64,000 nt of DNA, taken from CAZLMG01 sp964560765. Lineage in GTDB: Bacteria > Bdellovibrionota_B > Oligoflexia > Oligoflexales > CAZLMG01. Position 1 is the first letter of the stretch; the number at the start of each line of letters is the position of its first letter. The notes beneath the pieces were generated by a model that did no database searches, was not told the DNA's origin, and was given only the letters and a program-made list of their open reading frames with translations. A program made the translations under genes and the position numbers. The stretch lies in assembly GCA_964560765.1 (NCBI GenBank), contig CAZLMG010000006.1:62001-126000 (forward strand), in the 5' to 3' direction. This document shows positions 44,950 through 53,515 of the stretch, piece after piece.

Positions 44950-45572
44950 GTACGAAGACAAAGGACGTTCTCTTTGGGCCGATCTTCAAGAATAACCCCA
45001 TCGCATTGCAGGTCTTAGGCATCTGTTCGGCTTTGGCCGTCACTTCGAACATGATCACCACCATTACCATGGCCATCGCTGTGGTTGTGGTGATCGCTTT
45101 TTCGAATCTTTTCGTGAGCCTGTTGCGGAATCAAATCCCTGGCAGCATCCGTATTATCGTGCAGATGACAATCATCGCGTCGCTGGTGATTTTAGTCGAT
45201 CAGGTGTTGAAGGCTTATGCTTATAGCATTAGCAAGCAGATGTCGGTTTTTGTTGGCTTGATTATCACGAACTGTATCGTAATGGGACGAGCCGAAGCCT
45301 TTGCCATGAAGAACCCACCCCTGTTGAGCTTCTGGGATGGAATTGGCAATGGACTGGGTTATAGCGCCATGCTCTTGATTGTAGGGTTTTGCCGCGAGTT
45401 AACCGGTTCTGGCAAACTGTTTGGCATAGACATATTGCCTTTGACCACCGAGGGCGGCTGGTACCAGGCAAATGGCCTGATGCTGTTGCCGCCGAGTGCC
45501 TTTTTTATCATCGGGCTCGTGATCTGGGTGCTGCGCACTTGGAAAAAAGACCAAGTCGAGCACGAGGGCTAA
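44946..45572 (+). CDS. nqrD: Na+-translocating NADH:quinone reductase subunit D
   Basis: Six-helix membrane subunit, 208 residues, homologous to NqrE and arranged with opposite topology. Cys27 and Cys110 (the latter in ITNCIVMGRAEAFAM) correspond to the intramembrane iron/2Fe-2S ligands shared with NqrE. The CRELTGSGKLFG stretch is conserved. Four-base overlap with nqrC; nqrE begins four bases later. Confidence 0.96.
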   Translation: MSTKTKDVLFGPIFKNNPIALQVLGICSALAVTSNMITTITMAIAVVVVIAFSNLFVSLLRNQIPGSIRIIVQMTIIASLVILVDQVLKAYAYSISKQMSVFVGLIITNCIVMGRAEAFAMKNPPLLSFWDGIGNGLGYSAMLLIVGFCRELTGSGKLFGIDILPLTTEGGWYQANGLMLLPPSAFFIIGLVIWVLRTWKKDQVEHEG

Positions 45573-45575
45573 AAC

Positions 45576-46184
45576 ATGGAACACTACATCAATATCTTTC
45601 TGAAGGCTGTTTTCGTTGAGAACATGGCCCTAGCGTTCTTCCTGGGTATGTGCACGTTTCTTGCTGTATCGCGTAAGGTCGATACGGCTATCGGTTTGGG
45701 CATTGCAGTGGTTGCGGTACAAACGATCACCGTGCCGGTAAACAACCTTTTGTATCACCATTTGCTGAATGCTGGTGCTCTGAGTTGGTTAGGCATGCCC
45801 GATGTCGACCTGCGTTTTTTGGGTTTGATTTGTTACATTAGTGTCATAGCGGCCATGGTGCAAATACTGGAGATGGCCCTCGATCGCTATGTGCCGAGTC
45901 TGTACAACGCCTTGGGCATATTTTTGCCGCTCATCACCGTGAACTGCGCCATTCTTGGTGGCTCACTGCTCATGGTCGAGCGTGAGTACGCATTCGGCGA
46001 GAGCGTGGTCTATGGTTTTGGCACAGGATTCGGCTGGGCATTGGCGATTGCGGCGTTGGCGGGTGTGCGTGAGAAATTACGATACTCGGATATTCCTGAG
46101 GGCCTTCGAGGCTTGGGAATTACGTTTATTACTGTCGGGCTGATGTCGCTGGCGTTTATGGTTTTTTCTGGAATTCAGCTCTAG
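45576..46184 (+). CDS. nqrE: Na+-translocating NADH:quinone reductase subunit E
   Basis: Six-helix membrane subunit, 202 residues. Cys26 (FFLGMCTFLA) and Cys124 (TVNCAILGG) are the partners of the NqrD cysteines at the intramembrane metal site. The ENMALAFFLGMC start and AIAALAGVREKL end are typical of the family. Three bases separate it from nqrD and 27 from nqrF. Confidence 0.96.
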   Translation: MEHYINIFLKAVFVENMALAFFLGMCTFLAVSRKVDTAIGLGIAVVAVQTITVPVNNLLYHHLLNAGALSWLGMPDVDLRFLGLICYISVIAAMVQILEMALDRYVPSLYNALGIFLPLITVNCAILGGSLLMVEREYAFGESVVYGFGTGFGWALAIAALAGVREKLRYSDIPEGLRGLGITFITVGLMSLAFMVFSGIQL

Positions 46185-46211
46185 TTCGACGAACACAAGG
46201 GGCGAAAGCGC

Positions 46212-47435
46212 GTGTCTGAAATTGTCCTTGGCGTCGCCATGTTTACGGCAGTGGTTCTGATCTTGGTGGCCCTTATTTTATTGGCTAAATCCAAGCTCGT
46301 AGCCAGCGGCGATATCACGATTACGATCAATGATGATCCGAGCAAAGCCATTCATGTGCCTGCTGGGGGCAAGCTGTTGTCGGTTTTAGCGGATCAAAAG
46401 ATTTTTGTTTCGTCGGCGTGTGGCGGTGGCGGTACGTGCGCCCAGTGTAAGGTGGTGGTGAAGTCGGGCGGCGGCGATATTTTGCCAACGGAACGAACTC
46501 ATATTTCCAATCGCGATGCGCGCGCTGGTGTTCGTCTGTCTTGTCAGGTTGCGTGCAAGCAGAACATGAGCATCGAAGTGCCACATGAGGTCTTTGATAC
46601 GAAGAAGTGGATCTGCACGGTGAAGTCGAATCACAACGTTGCGACTTTCATTAAGGAGTTAGTTCTGGAGCTGCCCGCTGGCGAGGCTGTTCATTTTCGC
46701 GCGGGCGGATATATTCAAATCGAGGCTCCGGCCTATCGCGCGTTGTTCAAAGATTTCTCCATTGAGGAGCAATATCGCGACGAGTGGGACAAGTACAAAC
46801 TTTGGGATCTTGTCAGCGAGCCCAGTGACGAGACCATTCGTGCCTACTCCATGGCCAACTACCCGGATGAGCCGGGCATTATCATGCTCAACGTCCGAAT
46901 CGCGACGCCACCGCCGCGCATGAACGTCCCTCCGGGACGGATGTCGTCTTATATTTTTGGCCTGAAACCGGGTGATAAGGTGACCATTTCGGGACCCTAT
47001 GGCGAGTTTTTCGCCAAGGAGACGGACAAAGAAATGGTGTTCATCGGTGGTGGTGCCGGCATGGCCCCCATGCGCTCGCATATTTTCGATCAGCTTCTGC
47101 GCATCAATACGAAGCGTAAGATATCGTTTTGGTATGGGGCTCGATCCAAGCGCGAGATGTTCTATGTGGATCATTTTGACAAGCTTGCTGCTTCGCATCC
47201 AAACTTCACCTGGCACGTAGCCCTATCGGAGCCCAAGCCAGAGGATCATTGGCAGGGTTACAAAGGTTTTATCCATCAGGTACTTTTCGACGAATATTTG
47301 AAAGAGCACGAGGCGCCTGAGGAAGTTGAATACTATATCTGTGGGCCGCCGATGATGAACACATCCGTCATCAAGATGCTGAAAAGCCTTGGTGTCGAGG
47401 ATGAGAATATCGCGCTCGACGACTTTGGTGGGTGA
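46212..47435 (+). CDS. nqrF: Na+-translocating NADH:quinone reductase subunit F
   Basis: NADH-oxidising subunit, 407 residues: one N-terminal membrane helix (5-26), a 2Fe-2S ferredoxin domain with Cys70, Cys76, Cys79 and Cys111 (same numbering as V. cholerae NqrF), then the FAD domain (RAYSMANYP) and NADH domain (GGGAGMAPMRS and a CGPPMMN near the end). Electrons enter the pump here. GTG start at 46212. Its stop overlaps the apbE start (TGATG). Confidence 0.97.
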   Translation: MSEIVLGVAMFTAVVLILVALILLAKSKLVASGDITITINDDPSKAIHVPAGGKLLSVLADQKIFVSSACGGGGTCAQCKVVVKSGGGDILPTERTHISNRDARAGVRLSCQVACKQNMSIEVPHEVFDTKKWICTVKSNHNVATFIKELVLELPAGEAVHFRAGGYIQIEAPAYRALFKDFSIEEQYRDEWDKYKLWDLVSEPSDETIRAYSMANYPDEPGIIMLNVRIATPPPRMNVPPGRMSSYIFGLKPGDKVTISGPYGEFFAKETDKEMVFIGGGAGMAPMRSHIFDQLLRINTKRKISFWYGARSKREMFYVDHFDKLAASHPNFTWHVALSEPKPEDHWQGYKGFIHQVLFDEYLKEHEAPEEVEYYICGPPMMNTSVIKMLKSLGVEDENIALDDFGG

Positions 47436-48439
47436 TGCGACATTGGACGTGGCTACTTGGCGCTGTTTTTGGGCTTCATCTTCCCATCGCAAGCGCCATG
47501 GTGGAGTTTCGCGGCCAGACCATGGGCACCACGTACGCAGTTAAAGTTCGCGCTCCCGTTAAAGATCATGAAAAGCTACAGCAGGACATCGACGCCCTTT
47601 TAGAATCGGTCAACGATGTTGCTTCGACCTATCGCCCAGAATCGGAAATTTCCCGATTTAATCGTCTGCAAACTGTTGGCTGGTTTCCCGCGTCCCCCAG
47701 GCTGTTGCATTGGGTTGAGCGTTCTTTGGACGTAGGCAGCAAAAGTGAGGGTGCCTTTGATCTCACCATCATGATGTTGGTGAACCTTTGGGGATTTGGG
47801 CCAAAAGCGGTACCGATTCGCACTCCCAGCCCCGCCGATATCCAAAAGGCACTAAGCTTGCGGACAGAGCAGCCCATTGCCGTCCGATCCAACCCTCCGG
47901 CGATTAAGAAGGCTAGGGCGGAAATCACCATCGACCTTTCGGCGATTGCCAAGGGTGGCGGCGTGGACTTGCTGAGTGAGCTCTTGGCGAATCGAGGGTT
48001 TGCCGATCATTTTGTTGAAATTGGCGGCGAGGTCCGCGCGCGTGGGGAGCGAGCGCCGGGGCAACCGTGGCGTGTCGCCATCGAAAAGCCAGATAGTAAA
48101 GGGCGCAGCATCCAGAAGGTCCTTGGCATTCGCAATGTGGCATTGGCAACATCGGGTGATTATCGCAATTTCTTTGAGATGGATGGTAAACGTTACAGCC
48201 ACATCATCGATCCCCGCACAGGAAAGCCCATCGACCATTCCCTAGTTTCGGTAACGGTGATCGCCCCAACATGCGAGGACGCGGATGCGTATGCTACCGC
48301 GTTCATGGTATTAGGTTACGAGAAGGCGGCCGATCTGGCCGGGCGGTTGGGTTTAGAAGTGTTCTTCATTGTGCGGGAAAAGGCAGGGTTTGCTGAGCGC
48401 ATGAGCGAGGGTTTTCAGAAGTTGGTGGTGGTGCCTTGA
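47435..48439 (+). CDS. apbE: FAD:protein FMN transferase
   Basis: Exported enzyme that transfers FMN from FAD to the threonines of NqrB and NqrC. 334 residues with a cleavable signal peptide ending ASA and no lipobox cysteine. Motifs: GQTMGTTYAV near the start, SEISRFN, IDLSAIAKGGGVD, VEIGGEVRARG, and the metal/FAD region SGDYRNFFEMDGKRYSHIIDP with PIDH. Position in the nqr operon fits its known target. TGATG overlap with nqrF and TTGA overlap with nqrM. Confidence 0.96.
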   Translation: MRHWTWLLGAVFGLHLPIASAMVEFRGQTMGTTYAVKVRAPVKDHEKLQQDIDALLESVNDVASTYRPESEISRFNRLQTVGWFPASPRLLHWVERSLDVGSKSEGAFDLTIMMLVNLWGFGPKAVPIRTPSPADIQKALSLRTEQPIAVRSNPPAIKKARAEITIDLSAIAKGGGVDLLSELLANRGFADHFVEIGGEVRARGERAPGQPWRVAIEKPDSKGRSIQKVLGIRNVALATSGDYRNFFEMDGKRYSHIIDPRTGKPIDHSLVSVTVIAPTCEDADAYATAFMVLGYEKAADLAGRLGLEVFFIVREKAGFAERMSEGFQKLVVVP

Positions 48440-48627
48440 ATACAATCATTATCGGCATCGTCGTGTTCTGCGCGGCATTGGCGCTCATGGTGGGGGTTAC
48501 GCTTTGGCGTGGAAAGCCCCTGGAAGGTTCGTGTGGAGGAATTGGTCGATTATTCGGTTTTGATGGTTGCCTCTTTTGCTCCAAAAAGCGGCGCGGCGAG
48601 TGCCCCGCCCAGCGGTTGAAACACTAA
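48436..48627 (+). CDS. nqrM: NqrM (DUF539), Nqr maturation factor
   Basis: A 63-residue protein with one N-terminal membrane helix and the four-cysteine pattern of NqrM: Cys33 in SCGG, Cys45 and Cys48 in CLFC, and Cys56. NqrM is required for making active Na+-NQR, probably by iron delivery to the NqrD/NqrE site. It starts at TTG overlapping the apbE stop. Its small size makes it easy to miss. Confidence 0.93.
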   Translation: MNTIIIGIVVFCAALALMVGVTLWRGKPLEGSCGGIGRLFGFDGCLFCSKKRRGECPAQRLKH

Positions 48628-48639
48628 GAAGCTTTACAT

Positions 48640-49290
48640 TCACGCTCCCAGCTGCTGCCGCACCCAGATCAATTTTTCGAACTGCCGATGCATACTGCGC
48701 TCAGCGGTGATTTGATAGGCTTGTGGCAAAGAGAACCAGCGCACGTCGTGCGACTCTTCGCTGACGGTCACGGGCGCCTCCGCATCAGCAATGATCAAGA
48801 AACGTACATCGTAGTGGATGTGCGCCGGAGACCCACTGCGGGCGGGAATCTGGTGCGCATCTAAATCAAATGGCGTGAGATTGCTACCAGGACCTGGCCA
48901 TAGCTGCAGCGCCGAGAGACCAGACTCTTCTTGGGCCTCGCGCAACGCCACCTGGTCGGTGCGAGAATCATCGTCCGAGTGACCACCCAATTGGAGCCAA
49001 AGATTCAGTTTGCGATGATGCGTCAGCAAAACGCGGTCCATAGCGGGATTGGTAATGATAGCTGAGCCGGTAATATGGCCTGGCAAGGCATCGCGCGAGA
49101 AACACGTTTTGTAGTTTTGCACAAAGGCTTGAATGGTGCGGAGGTTGGCAAACTCTTCCGCACGTTGAAATCCAGCATGGCCATAATAGTCGCTAGCCAC
49201 GAGCTCCCCGTACCGATCCAGCATGCTGAGCAAATACTCGCGCGAGTCGCCCTCGGACAATCGATGGTTTCCACTGGCGGAAAAATCCAT
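48640..49290 (-). CDS. Nudix hydrolase
   Basis: A 216-residue protein with a Nudix box GGHSDDDSRTDQ continuing into LREAQEESGL: the catalytic REUxEExG part is intact, while the upstream Glu of the canonical G-x5-E is replaced by Ser in this version. Nudix enzymes cleave X-linked nucleoside diphosphates; the N-terminal 70 residues are an extra helical region. Substrate unknown. It converges on nqrM, 13 bases apart, and is divergent from the HD-GYP gene. Confidence 0.88.
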   Translation of the reverse strand: MDFSASGNHRLSEGDSREYLLSMLDRYGELVASDYYGHAGFQRAEEFANLRTIQAFVQNYKTCFSRDALPGHITGSAIITNPAMDRVLLTHHRKLNLWLQLGGHSDDDSRTDQVALREAQEESGLSALQLWPGPGSNLTPFDLDAHQIPARSGSPAHIHYDVRFLIIADAEAPVTVSEESHDVRWFSLPQAYQITAERSMHRQFEKLIWVRQQLGA

Positions 49291-49360
49291 AAATAACCTC
49301 TTCGTCAGTCATCACAGCGGGTAAGCGTGGAGTCTGGTTTCTCTGCCAGTCAAACCCCAT

Positions 49361-49390
49361 TTGTCTCTAGGGCATGGAGTCGCATATAAT
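49361..49390 (+). promoter_or_regulatory. Promoter of the HD-GYP gene
   Basis: TTGTCT (49361-49366) and a perfect TATAAT (49385-49390) with an 18-base spacer, 45 bases before the ATG at 49436. Confidence 0.6.
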
Positions 49391-49435
49391 ACAGACTGAA
49401 CCCAACCTCAAATCGTCCTTGTGACATCAGGTAGC

Positions 49436-50665
49436 ATGCCGATTAGCGACAAACAATTAAAACTCGAATTTCGTCTACGCGAAGAGACGATAAAGCGCTG
49501 TAATATCTTTCAGCTGACACCCGAGCGCGCGCGTAAATTTCGGCCGGTGAACTCCGAATTGTTTCACTATCTCCAGGACATGGAAACCAATAAATTCGGA
49601 CTGTACTTTCGCATCGAAGACACGATGATTGAGTACCTTCGTCCCGGTGAGTTGAGCAAGGAGCTGCTGGATCAGCTGTGGAGCGCCATGCAAAAGAGTG
49701 GCAAGCGGCTGGAAATCAATGTTCTCAAGTCCGAGTATGGATTGTTTGAGCAGGCGATTGATGCGGTGCGCCAGGAAAAAATTCAGCGCGTTTTGGCCAT
49801 GGACCCGGCGCTCGATCGGCGTGCCGTCGAAGTCTTTCGCAGCCTAAGCGCCGCCAGTCAGCTTGTCGTCAAGGGCGGAGTTAACGCCGAAGTTGCGGAG
49901 CAGGTCAAGGCCAGCGCGTCGTTCATGGTTTCCAACCTACTCGACAGTGGCACGGCCATCGCCACCTTGAGTCGCATGGTGATTCACGATCCAACACTGT
50001 ATGACCACAGCGCCTCGGTCGCCATGTTTGGAGGTATGATAGCGACGCGTTGCCTGAAGAAGTCGCTCGCACCGAAAGACGTCGAGGTTGTCGCTCAGTG
50101 CGGCTTGTACCACGACATTGGCAAGACCTGCGTGCCTTCAGCGGTCCTGAACAAGCCCGGCAAGTTTACCGACGAAGAATTTGCCATCATGAAGACGCAT
50201 GCGGCTCTCGGCGAAACGGAGTTGTCGAATACCATCAAAGCCGGCGCCCCGATTGATGTTGTTGCGATTCGGGTAGCGGGCGAGCACCATGAGCGTTTTC
50301 AGGGTGGCGGCTACCCAAAAGGTAAGGCTGGCCGCCTAGAAGAGAACCCGGAGAGTGGAATTCACTTGTACACGCGCATCATTTCTATCGCGGACGTCTA
50401 TTCCGCATTGCTGATGAAGCGAGTCTATAAACCAGCCTACGAAGCCCAAGATGCCATCAGAGTCATGTCTGAATCAGCCTCACGTGACTTCGATCCGGAT
50501 ATTTTTGGCTCTTTTGTCCGGGAAGTGGTGGAGAGTTTGAACGAACTCCAGGGCCGCAGTAAAATGCAGGGTCGCGGTCGGATCCTTTTCTTTGACGAGC
50601 AGGGGACATTACGCGAGCGGAAAGTGGATGAGGTCCTTGAAAAGCCTGAGCGCAAAGGCGCCTAA
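49436..50665 (+). CDS. HD-GYP domain cyclic-di-GMP phosphodiesterase
   Basis: A 409-residue cytoplasmic protein. The N-terminal 175 residues match no domain I can name (helical, some strands). Residues 185-385 are an HD-GYP domain with all metal and signature residues: His191 in YDHS, HD at 226-227 (HDIGK), HHE at 284-286 and GGYP at 291-294. These enzymes hydrolyse c-di-GMP to pGpG/GMP. So it probably answers to an unknown input through its N-terminal part. Its stop overlaps the convergent NADAR gene by four bases. Confidence 0.9.
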   Translation: MPISDKQLKLEFRLREETIKRCNIFQLTPERARKFRPVNSELFHYLQDMETNKFGLYFRIEDTMIEYLRPGELSKELLDQLWSAMQKSGKRLEINVLKSEYGLFEQAIDAVRQEKIQRVLAMDPALDRRAVEVFRSLSAASQLVVKGGVNAEVAEQVKASASFMVSNLLDSGTAIATLSRMVIHDPTLYDHSASVAMFGGMIATRCLKKSLAPKDVEVVAQCGLYHDIGKTCVPSAVLNKPGKFTDEEFAIMKTHAALGETELSNTIKAGAPIDVVAIRVAGEHHERFQGGGYPKGKAGRLEENPESGIHLYTRIISIADVYSALLMKRVYKPAYEAQDAIRVMSESASRDFDPDIFGSFVREVVESLNELQGRSKMQGRGRILFFDEQGTLRERKVDEVLEKPERKGA

Positions 50666-51339
50666 GGGCCTTGTTGCAATTCCGACCGAAGTTCCATCCA
50701 AATATCAAAGTAGCGCCATGCTGGGGACACGTCAGGTTCTTGGTGATGGTCTGGTCGTAGCTTCAAGTTACCGGTCTGCAAGAGGAGTTGCTGGACTTCT
50801 GGGTGCTGAGCGAGCTTAGCACGCATGGCACGCAGGATGAGCTGGTAGTGTCCACTCTTGTTGGGGGTGCGGTAGACGAGGCGCTTTCCTTGATAGGTAA
50901 CCCAATTGATATTCATCTTTTTCATCACTTCGCTAGCAGCCGAGCCGGCTCGCTTCGAGGCAAAGCCATCCATCTTGGCGACGTCAGCGCGGGTGTGTGG
51001 CCAGTGAATCCCGGGATAGGTGGCGCGCGGGTCCGCATCGCTTTCGGGAAACTTCATCATTTGCCAGAAAGCTTCAACGCACGGATAGCTGACGCTATCA
51101 ATGCGAATCTCTGTAGCTGCGAAATTAGAAAACACCCCAAGGGCGGTTCGCTTTGACAAGATGACTTCCCCGGGACCAGCGTCTTGCGGCAGGATTTCCC
51201 AGCTAGCCGCCTCTTCGCGCGGCACAGGTTGCCACCATGCGTCAGGATAAGAATTGTTGCTATCAGCGTGCGCAGTGGAGTTACTCAGCAACGTGATGCC
51301 GACAAAGGCGACAAATATCTTCAAGAGCTTGTGACGCAT
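50662..51339 (-). CDS. NADAR-domain protein with a signal peptide
   Basis: A 225-residue protein: signal peptide to about residue 27 (ending AHA), then a NADAR (YbiA-like, DUF1768) domain: GVFSNFAATEI, YPCVEAFWQMMKF with the active-site Glu and Lys, KSGHYQLILRAMRAKLAQ, and LLLQTGNLKLR. NADAR proteins are N-glycosidases acting on ADP-ribose-linked or riboflavin-pathway compounds, normally in the cytoplasm; export is unusual. The start at 51339 follows GGGGGAT. The usual D-x-x-W-G near the end is replaced by AWRYFDIW. Confidence 0.75.
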   Translation of the reverse strand: MRHKLLKIFVAFVGITLLSNSTAHADSNNSYPDAWWQPVPREEAASWEILPQDAGPGEVILSKRTALGVFSNFAATEIRIDSVSYPCVEAFWQMMKFPESDADPRATYPGIHWPHTRADVAKMDGFASKRAGSAASEVMKKMNINWVTYQGKRLVYRTPNKSGHYQLILRAMRAKLAQHPEVQQLLLQTGNLKLRPDHHQEPDVSPAWRYFDIWMELRSELQQGP

Positions 51340-51436
51340 ATCATCCCCCGGCATAAACTGCTGTGCCTAAACTGCCATGGGGTTATGGGGATGTCATGCG
51401 AAAAGGTCCGGGGAGGGGGATACCCCGGGAGTGGTC

Positions 51437-51934
51437 CTAGATATCGGTACCGACACCAAATTGCAGGAAGGTACTTTCGCTGGAGTTGGCGTTGAACGAC
51501 CCATAAATATGCAGGTTTGGGCTGCCCGCCATGATCCCAGCACCAATGAAGCCGCCGCCTGCCCCCGCCCCCGCCGATCCACCTGAGCCGAGGCGGGTAC
51601 CTAGACCTAAGCCGAATCCGGCTTGGAGATAAGGCATGACGCCACCCTTGGTGAAGAAATACTTGAAGTTGATGTCCCCGGCGGCGCTCATGCCAACACT
51701 TTCACCGCCGCTGCTTTCCTCATCGTCGTCTCTAGCGTCGACTTCCACCCACCCGACGCCAATTTCAACACCGATTTCAGATCCCATATACAAAAAGTTC
51801 AGACCAAGGTTCGAGCCGGGCGGATTATGGTAGCCGACATTCGCTGTCCAGTTTCCGTAAGCAATTGCAGGAATCAATGCTGCAAACAGCACGGACATGC
51901 AGCCCATCGCCAGGAATTTGAAAAATCGTCGCAT
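51437..51934 (-). CDS. Small outer-membrane-type beta-barrel protein
   Basis: A 165-residue exported protein; signal peptide ending near AYGN. The rest alternates Gly-rich amphipathic strands (NVGYHNPPG, LNFLYMGSEIGVEIGVG, YLQAGFGLGLG), a Ser/Glu/Asp-rich loop around residue 75 and a final strand ending in ESTFLQFGVGTDI. This fits an eight-strand OmpA/OmpW-like barrel, though the ending is Ile rather than Phe. The start at 51934 follows GGAGG. Confidence 0.6.
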   Translation of the reverse strand: MRRFFKFLAMGCMSVLFAALIPAIAYGNWTANVGYHNPPGSNLGLNFLYMGSEIGVEIGVGWVEVDARDDDEESSGGESVGMSAAGDINFKYFFTKGGVMPYLQAGFGLGLGTRLGSGGSAGAGAGGGFIGAGIMAGSPNLHIYGSFNANSSESTFLQFGVGTDI

Positions 51935-52017
51935 GGATGCGCCTCCGATTATTTTCGACTCCTTCCATGATACCACGTTGTCTTCTATGATGGGCATGAG
52001 CGGATGAGGGTTTTGGC

Positions 52018-53493
52018 ATGCACAAGCAGTTCGTTTTAGCCGTTGGCGGGGCTCTCTTGGTATTCTTGCTGGGAGTCCATGTAGCTACCATATTTACGGT
52101 ACCGGCTCCCCATGGAACGGAGGCGCTCATGGGCTTGCCGGCAGCGCACTACGTCATGGATGGCAGCAGCCTGGTCCCCGAGGCGGAGTCCCTCATCCCC
52201 GGAGCCAATCGTGGCAGCTTTTGGGCGCCTCTTGGGTATACGGCGTGGCTAGTTCCCTGGTTCTCCGCATTCTCGCCCAGCTGGGTGAGTATGCGGGCCT
52301 TAGCCTTTTGGGCATGGTGTTGTGCCTTGCCTCTTTTTTTTATGGTCGGAAGGCGATTGGATTTGCCCATGACTAGCGTCGGCGTGGCAGCTTTTGCCTG
52401 GTCGCTGGATCGTTGGGTGTTGCAGGCCAGTCACAGCGGGCGGCCAGAGATGCTGCTTGTAGCCGCTATTCTCGCCAGCTTGTGGCTTTTGCTGGAAGCT
52501 CCACGCAGGTTGCATCGATTCCGTTGGTTGTTGGGCGCCGGTGCAGCCTCTGGCGTTGCCATGGTGCTGCATCCTGTGGGTGCAGTGCTTATCGCCGTAG
52601 GTCTGGGCGTTGCCTTGATTCATGAGCGAGGCCTGCCTTGGCGGCATCGGTGGTGGTGGTTTGTCGGACTGGCGGTTTTTCTTTGGCCCTTTCTGGCGAC
52701 CGTCATGGCGAATCCATGGACGCTGGTTATTCGGCAATTCGCCGAGCTTTTAGTCCTCCTTGGGGAAGGGCCGCTGGCCGACGATTTGGCGCTAGTGGAG
52801 TGGGTGGCGCTCTACGGCGAGGTCGCAGGATTGGCGATCTTGTTGATGCTAGGGGGATGGTACGGACTGATTCAAGGGGCGCGTTCTTACTGGGGATGGC
52901 GTTGGTTGCTGCTCATCCACACTCTTGTTCTCGTTTACGCGCTGGCATTCGCGCAGCCGTGGGCCATGGTGTGCATGAGCCTGGGAACGTATCTGGGGCT
53001 GGCGGAGACTTGGCAGCATATTTGGCGCATTGTCAGACCTTGGAGACAGCGAGCTTATGTGGCCGGGTTCTGCCTGCTCTTAACTCTGTTTGTTTCGCGT
53101 AGCACGTTGCAGATACTGTGGGAGCGTGGCGAGCTTCCCAAACAAGTTCTATCTGAATACGCTTTGTGGGGAGAGAGCCTGCATAAAACTAGTGATGCTT
53201 ACTTGCCTTCTGTTGTGTCATCAGACTTGTGGCTGTATATGGCGCAGCAAGATTTGCGCATGCCTGATCGGCATATTTTTGATGCGCGCTGGGCCCAGCC
53301 CGATATCTGGCAGCGCCAGGATCTGCCCTGGCAATCCGTCGTTTCTGAGAAGCGTATGGACCCGCTGCTGCGGCGATGGCTGAATGCCCAGTCTGACTGG
53401 TGCTTGCAAGAGTTGCCCAATGACATGCGGCCGGAGCTGGTTGCGGAAGTCCACTACACGGGCGAAGGTTGTTACACCCTCGCGCCGCCATGA
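52018..53493 (+). CDS. GT-C-type (ArnT/PMT-like) membrane glycosyltransferase
   Basis: A 491-residue integral membrane protein with about ten to twelve hydrophobic segments and a C-terminal soluble part of about 110 residues. A conserved acidic residue of the first loop (Glu in HGTEAL) and the RPE pair after the fourth helix (SGRPEM) match the GT39/ArnT-type lipid-linked sugar transferase layout. It is divergent from the barrel gene and converges with the endonuclease/phosphatase gene. The sugar and acceptor are unknown. Confidence 0.65.
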   Translation: MHKQFVLAVGGALLVFLLGVHVATIFTVPAPHGTEALMGLPAAHYVMDGSSLVPEAESLIPGANRGSFWAPLGYTAWLVPWFSAFSPSWVSMRALAFWAWCCALPLFFMVGRRLDLPMTSVGVAAFAWSLDRWVLQASHSGRPEMLLVAAILASLWLLLEAPRRLHRFRWLLGAGAASGVAMVLHPVGAVLIAVGLGVALIHERGLPWRHRWWWFVGLAVFLWPFLATVMANPWTLVIRQFAELLVLLGEGPLADDLALVEWVALYGEVAGLAILLMLGGWYGLIQGARSYWGWRWLLLIHTLVLVYALAFAQPWAMVCMSLGTYLGLAETWQHIWRIVRPWRQRAYVAGFCLLLTLFVSRSTLQILWERGELPKQVLSEYALWGESLHKTSDAYLPSVVSSDLWLYMAQQDLRMPDRHIFDARWAQPDIWQRQDLPWQSVVSEKRMDPLLRRWLNAQSDWCLQELPNDMRPELVAEVHYTGEGCYTLAPP

Positions 53494-53515
53494 GCCTAAC
53501 CGCTCGGTTTGACCC

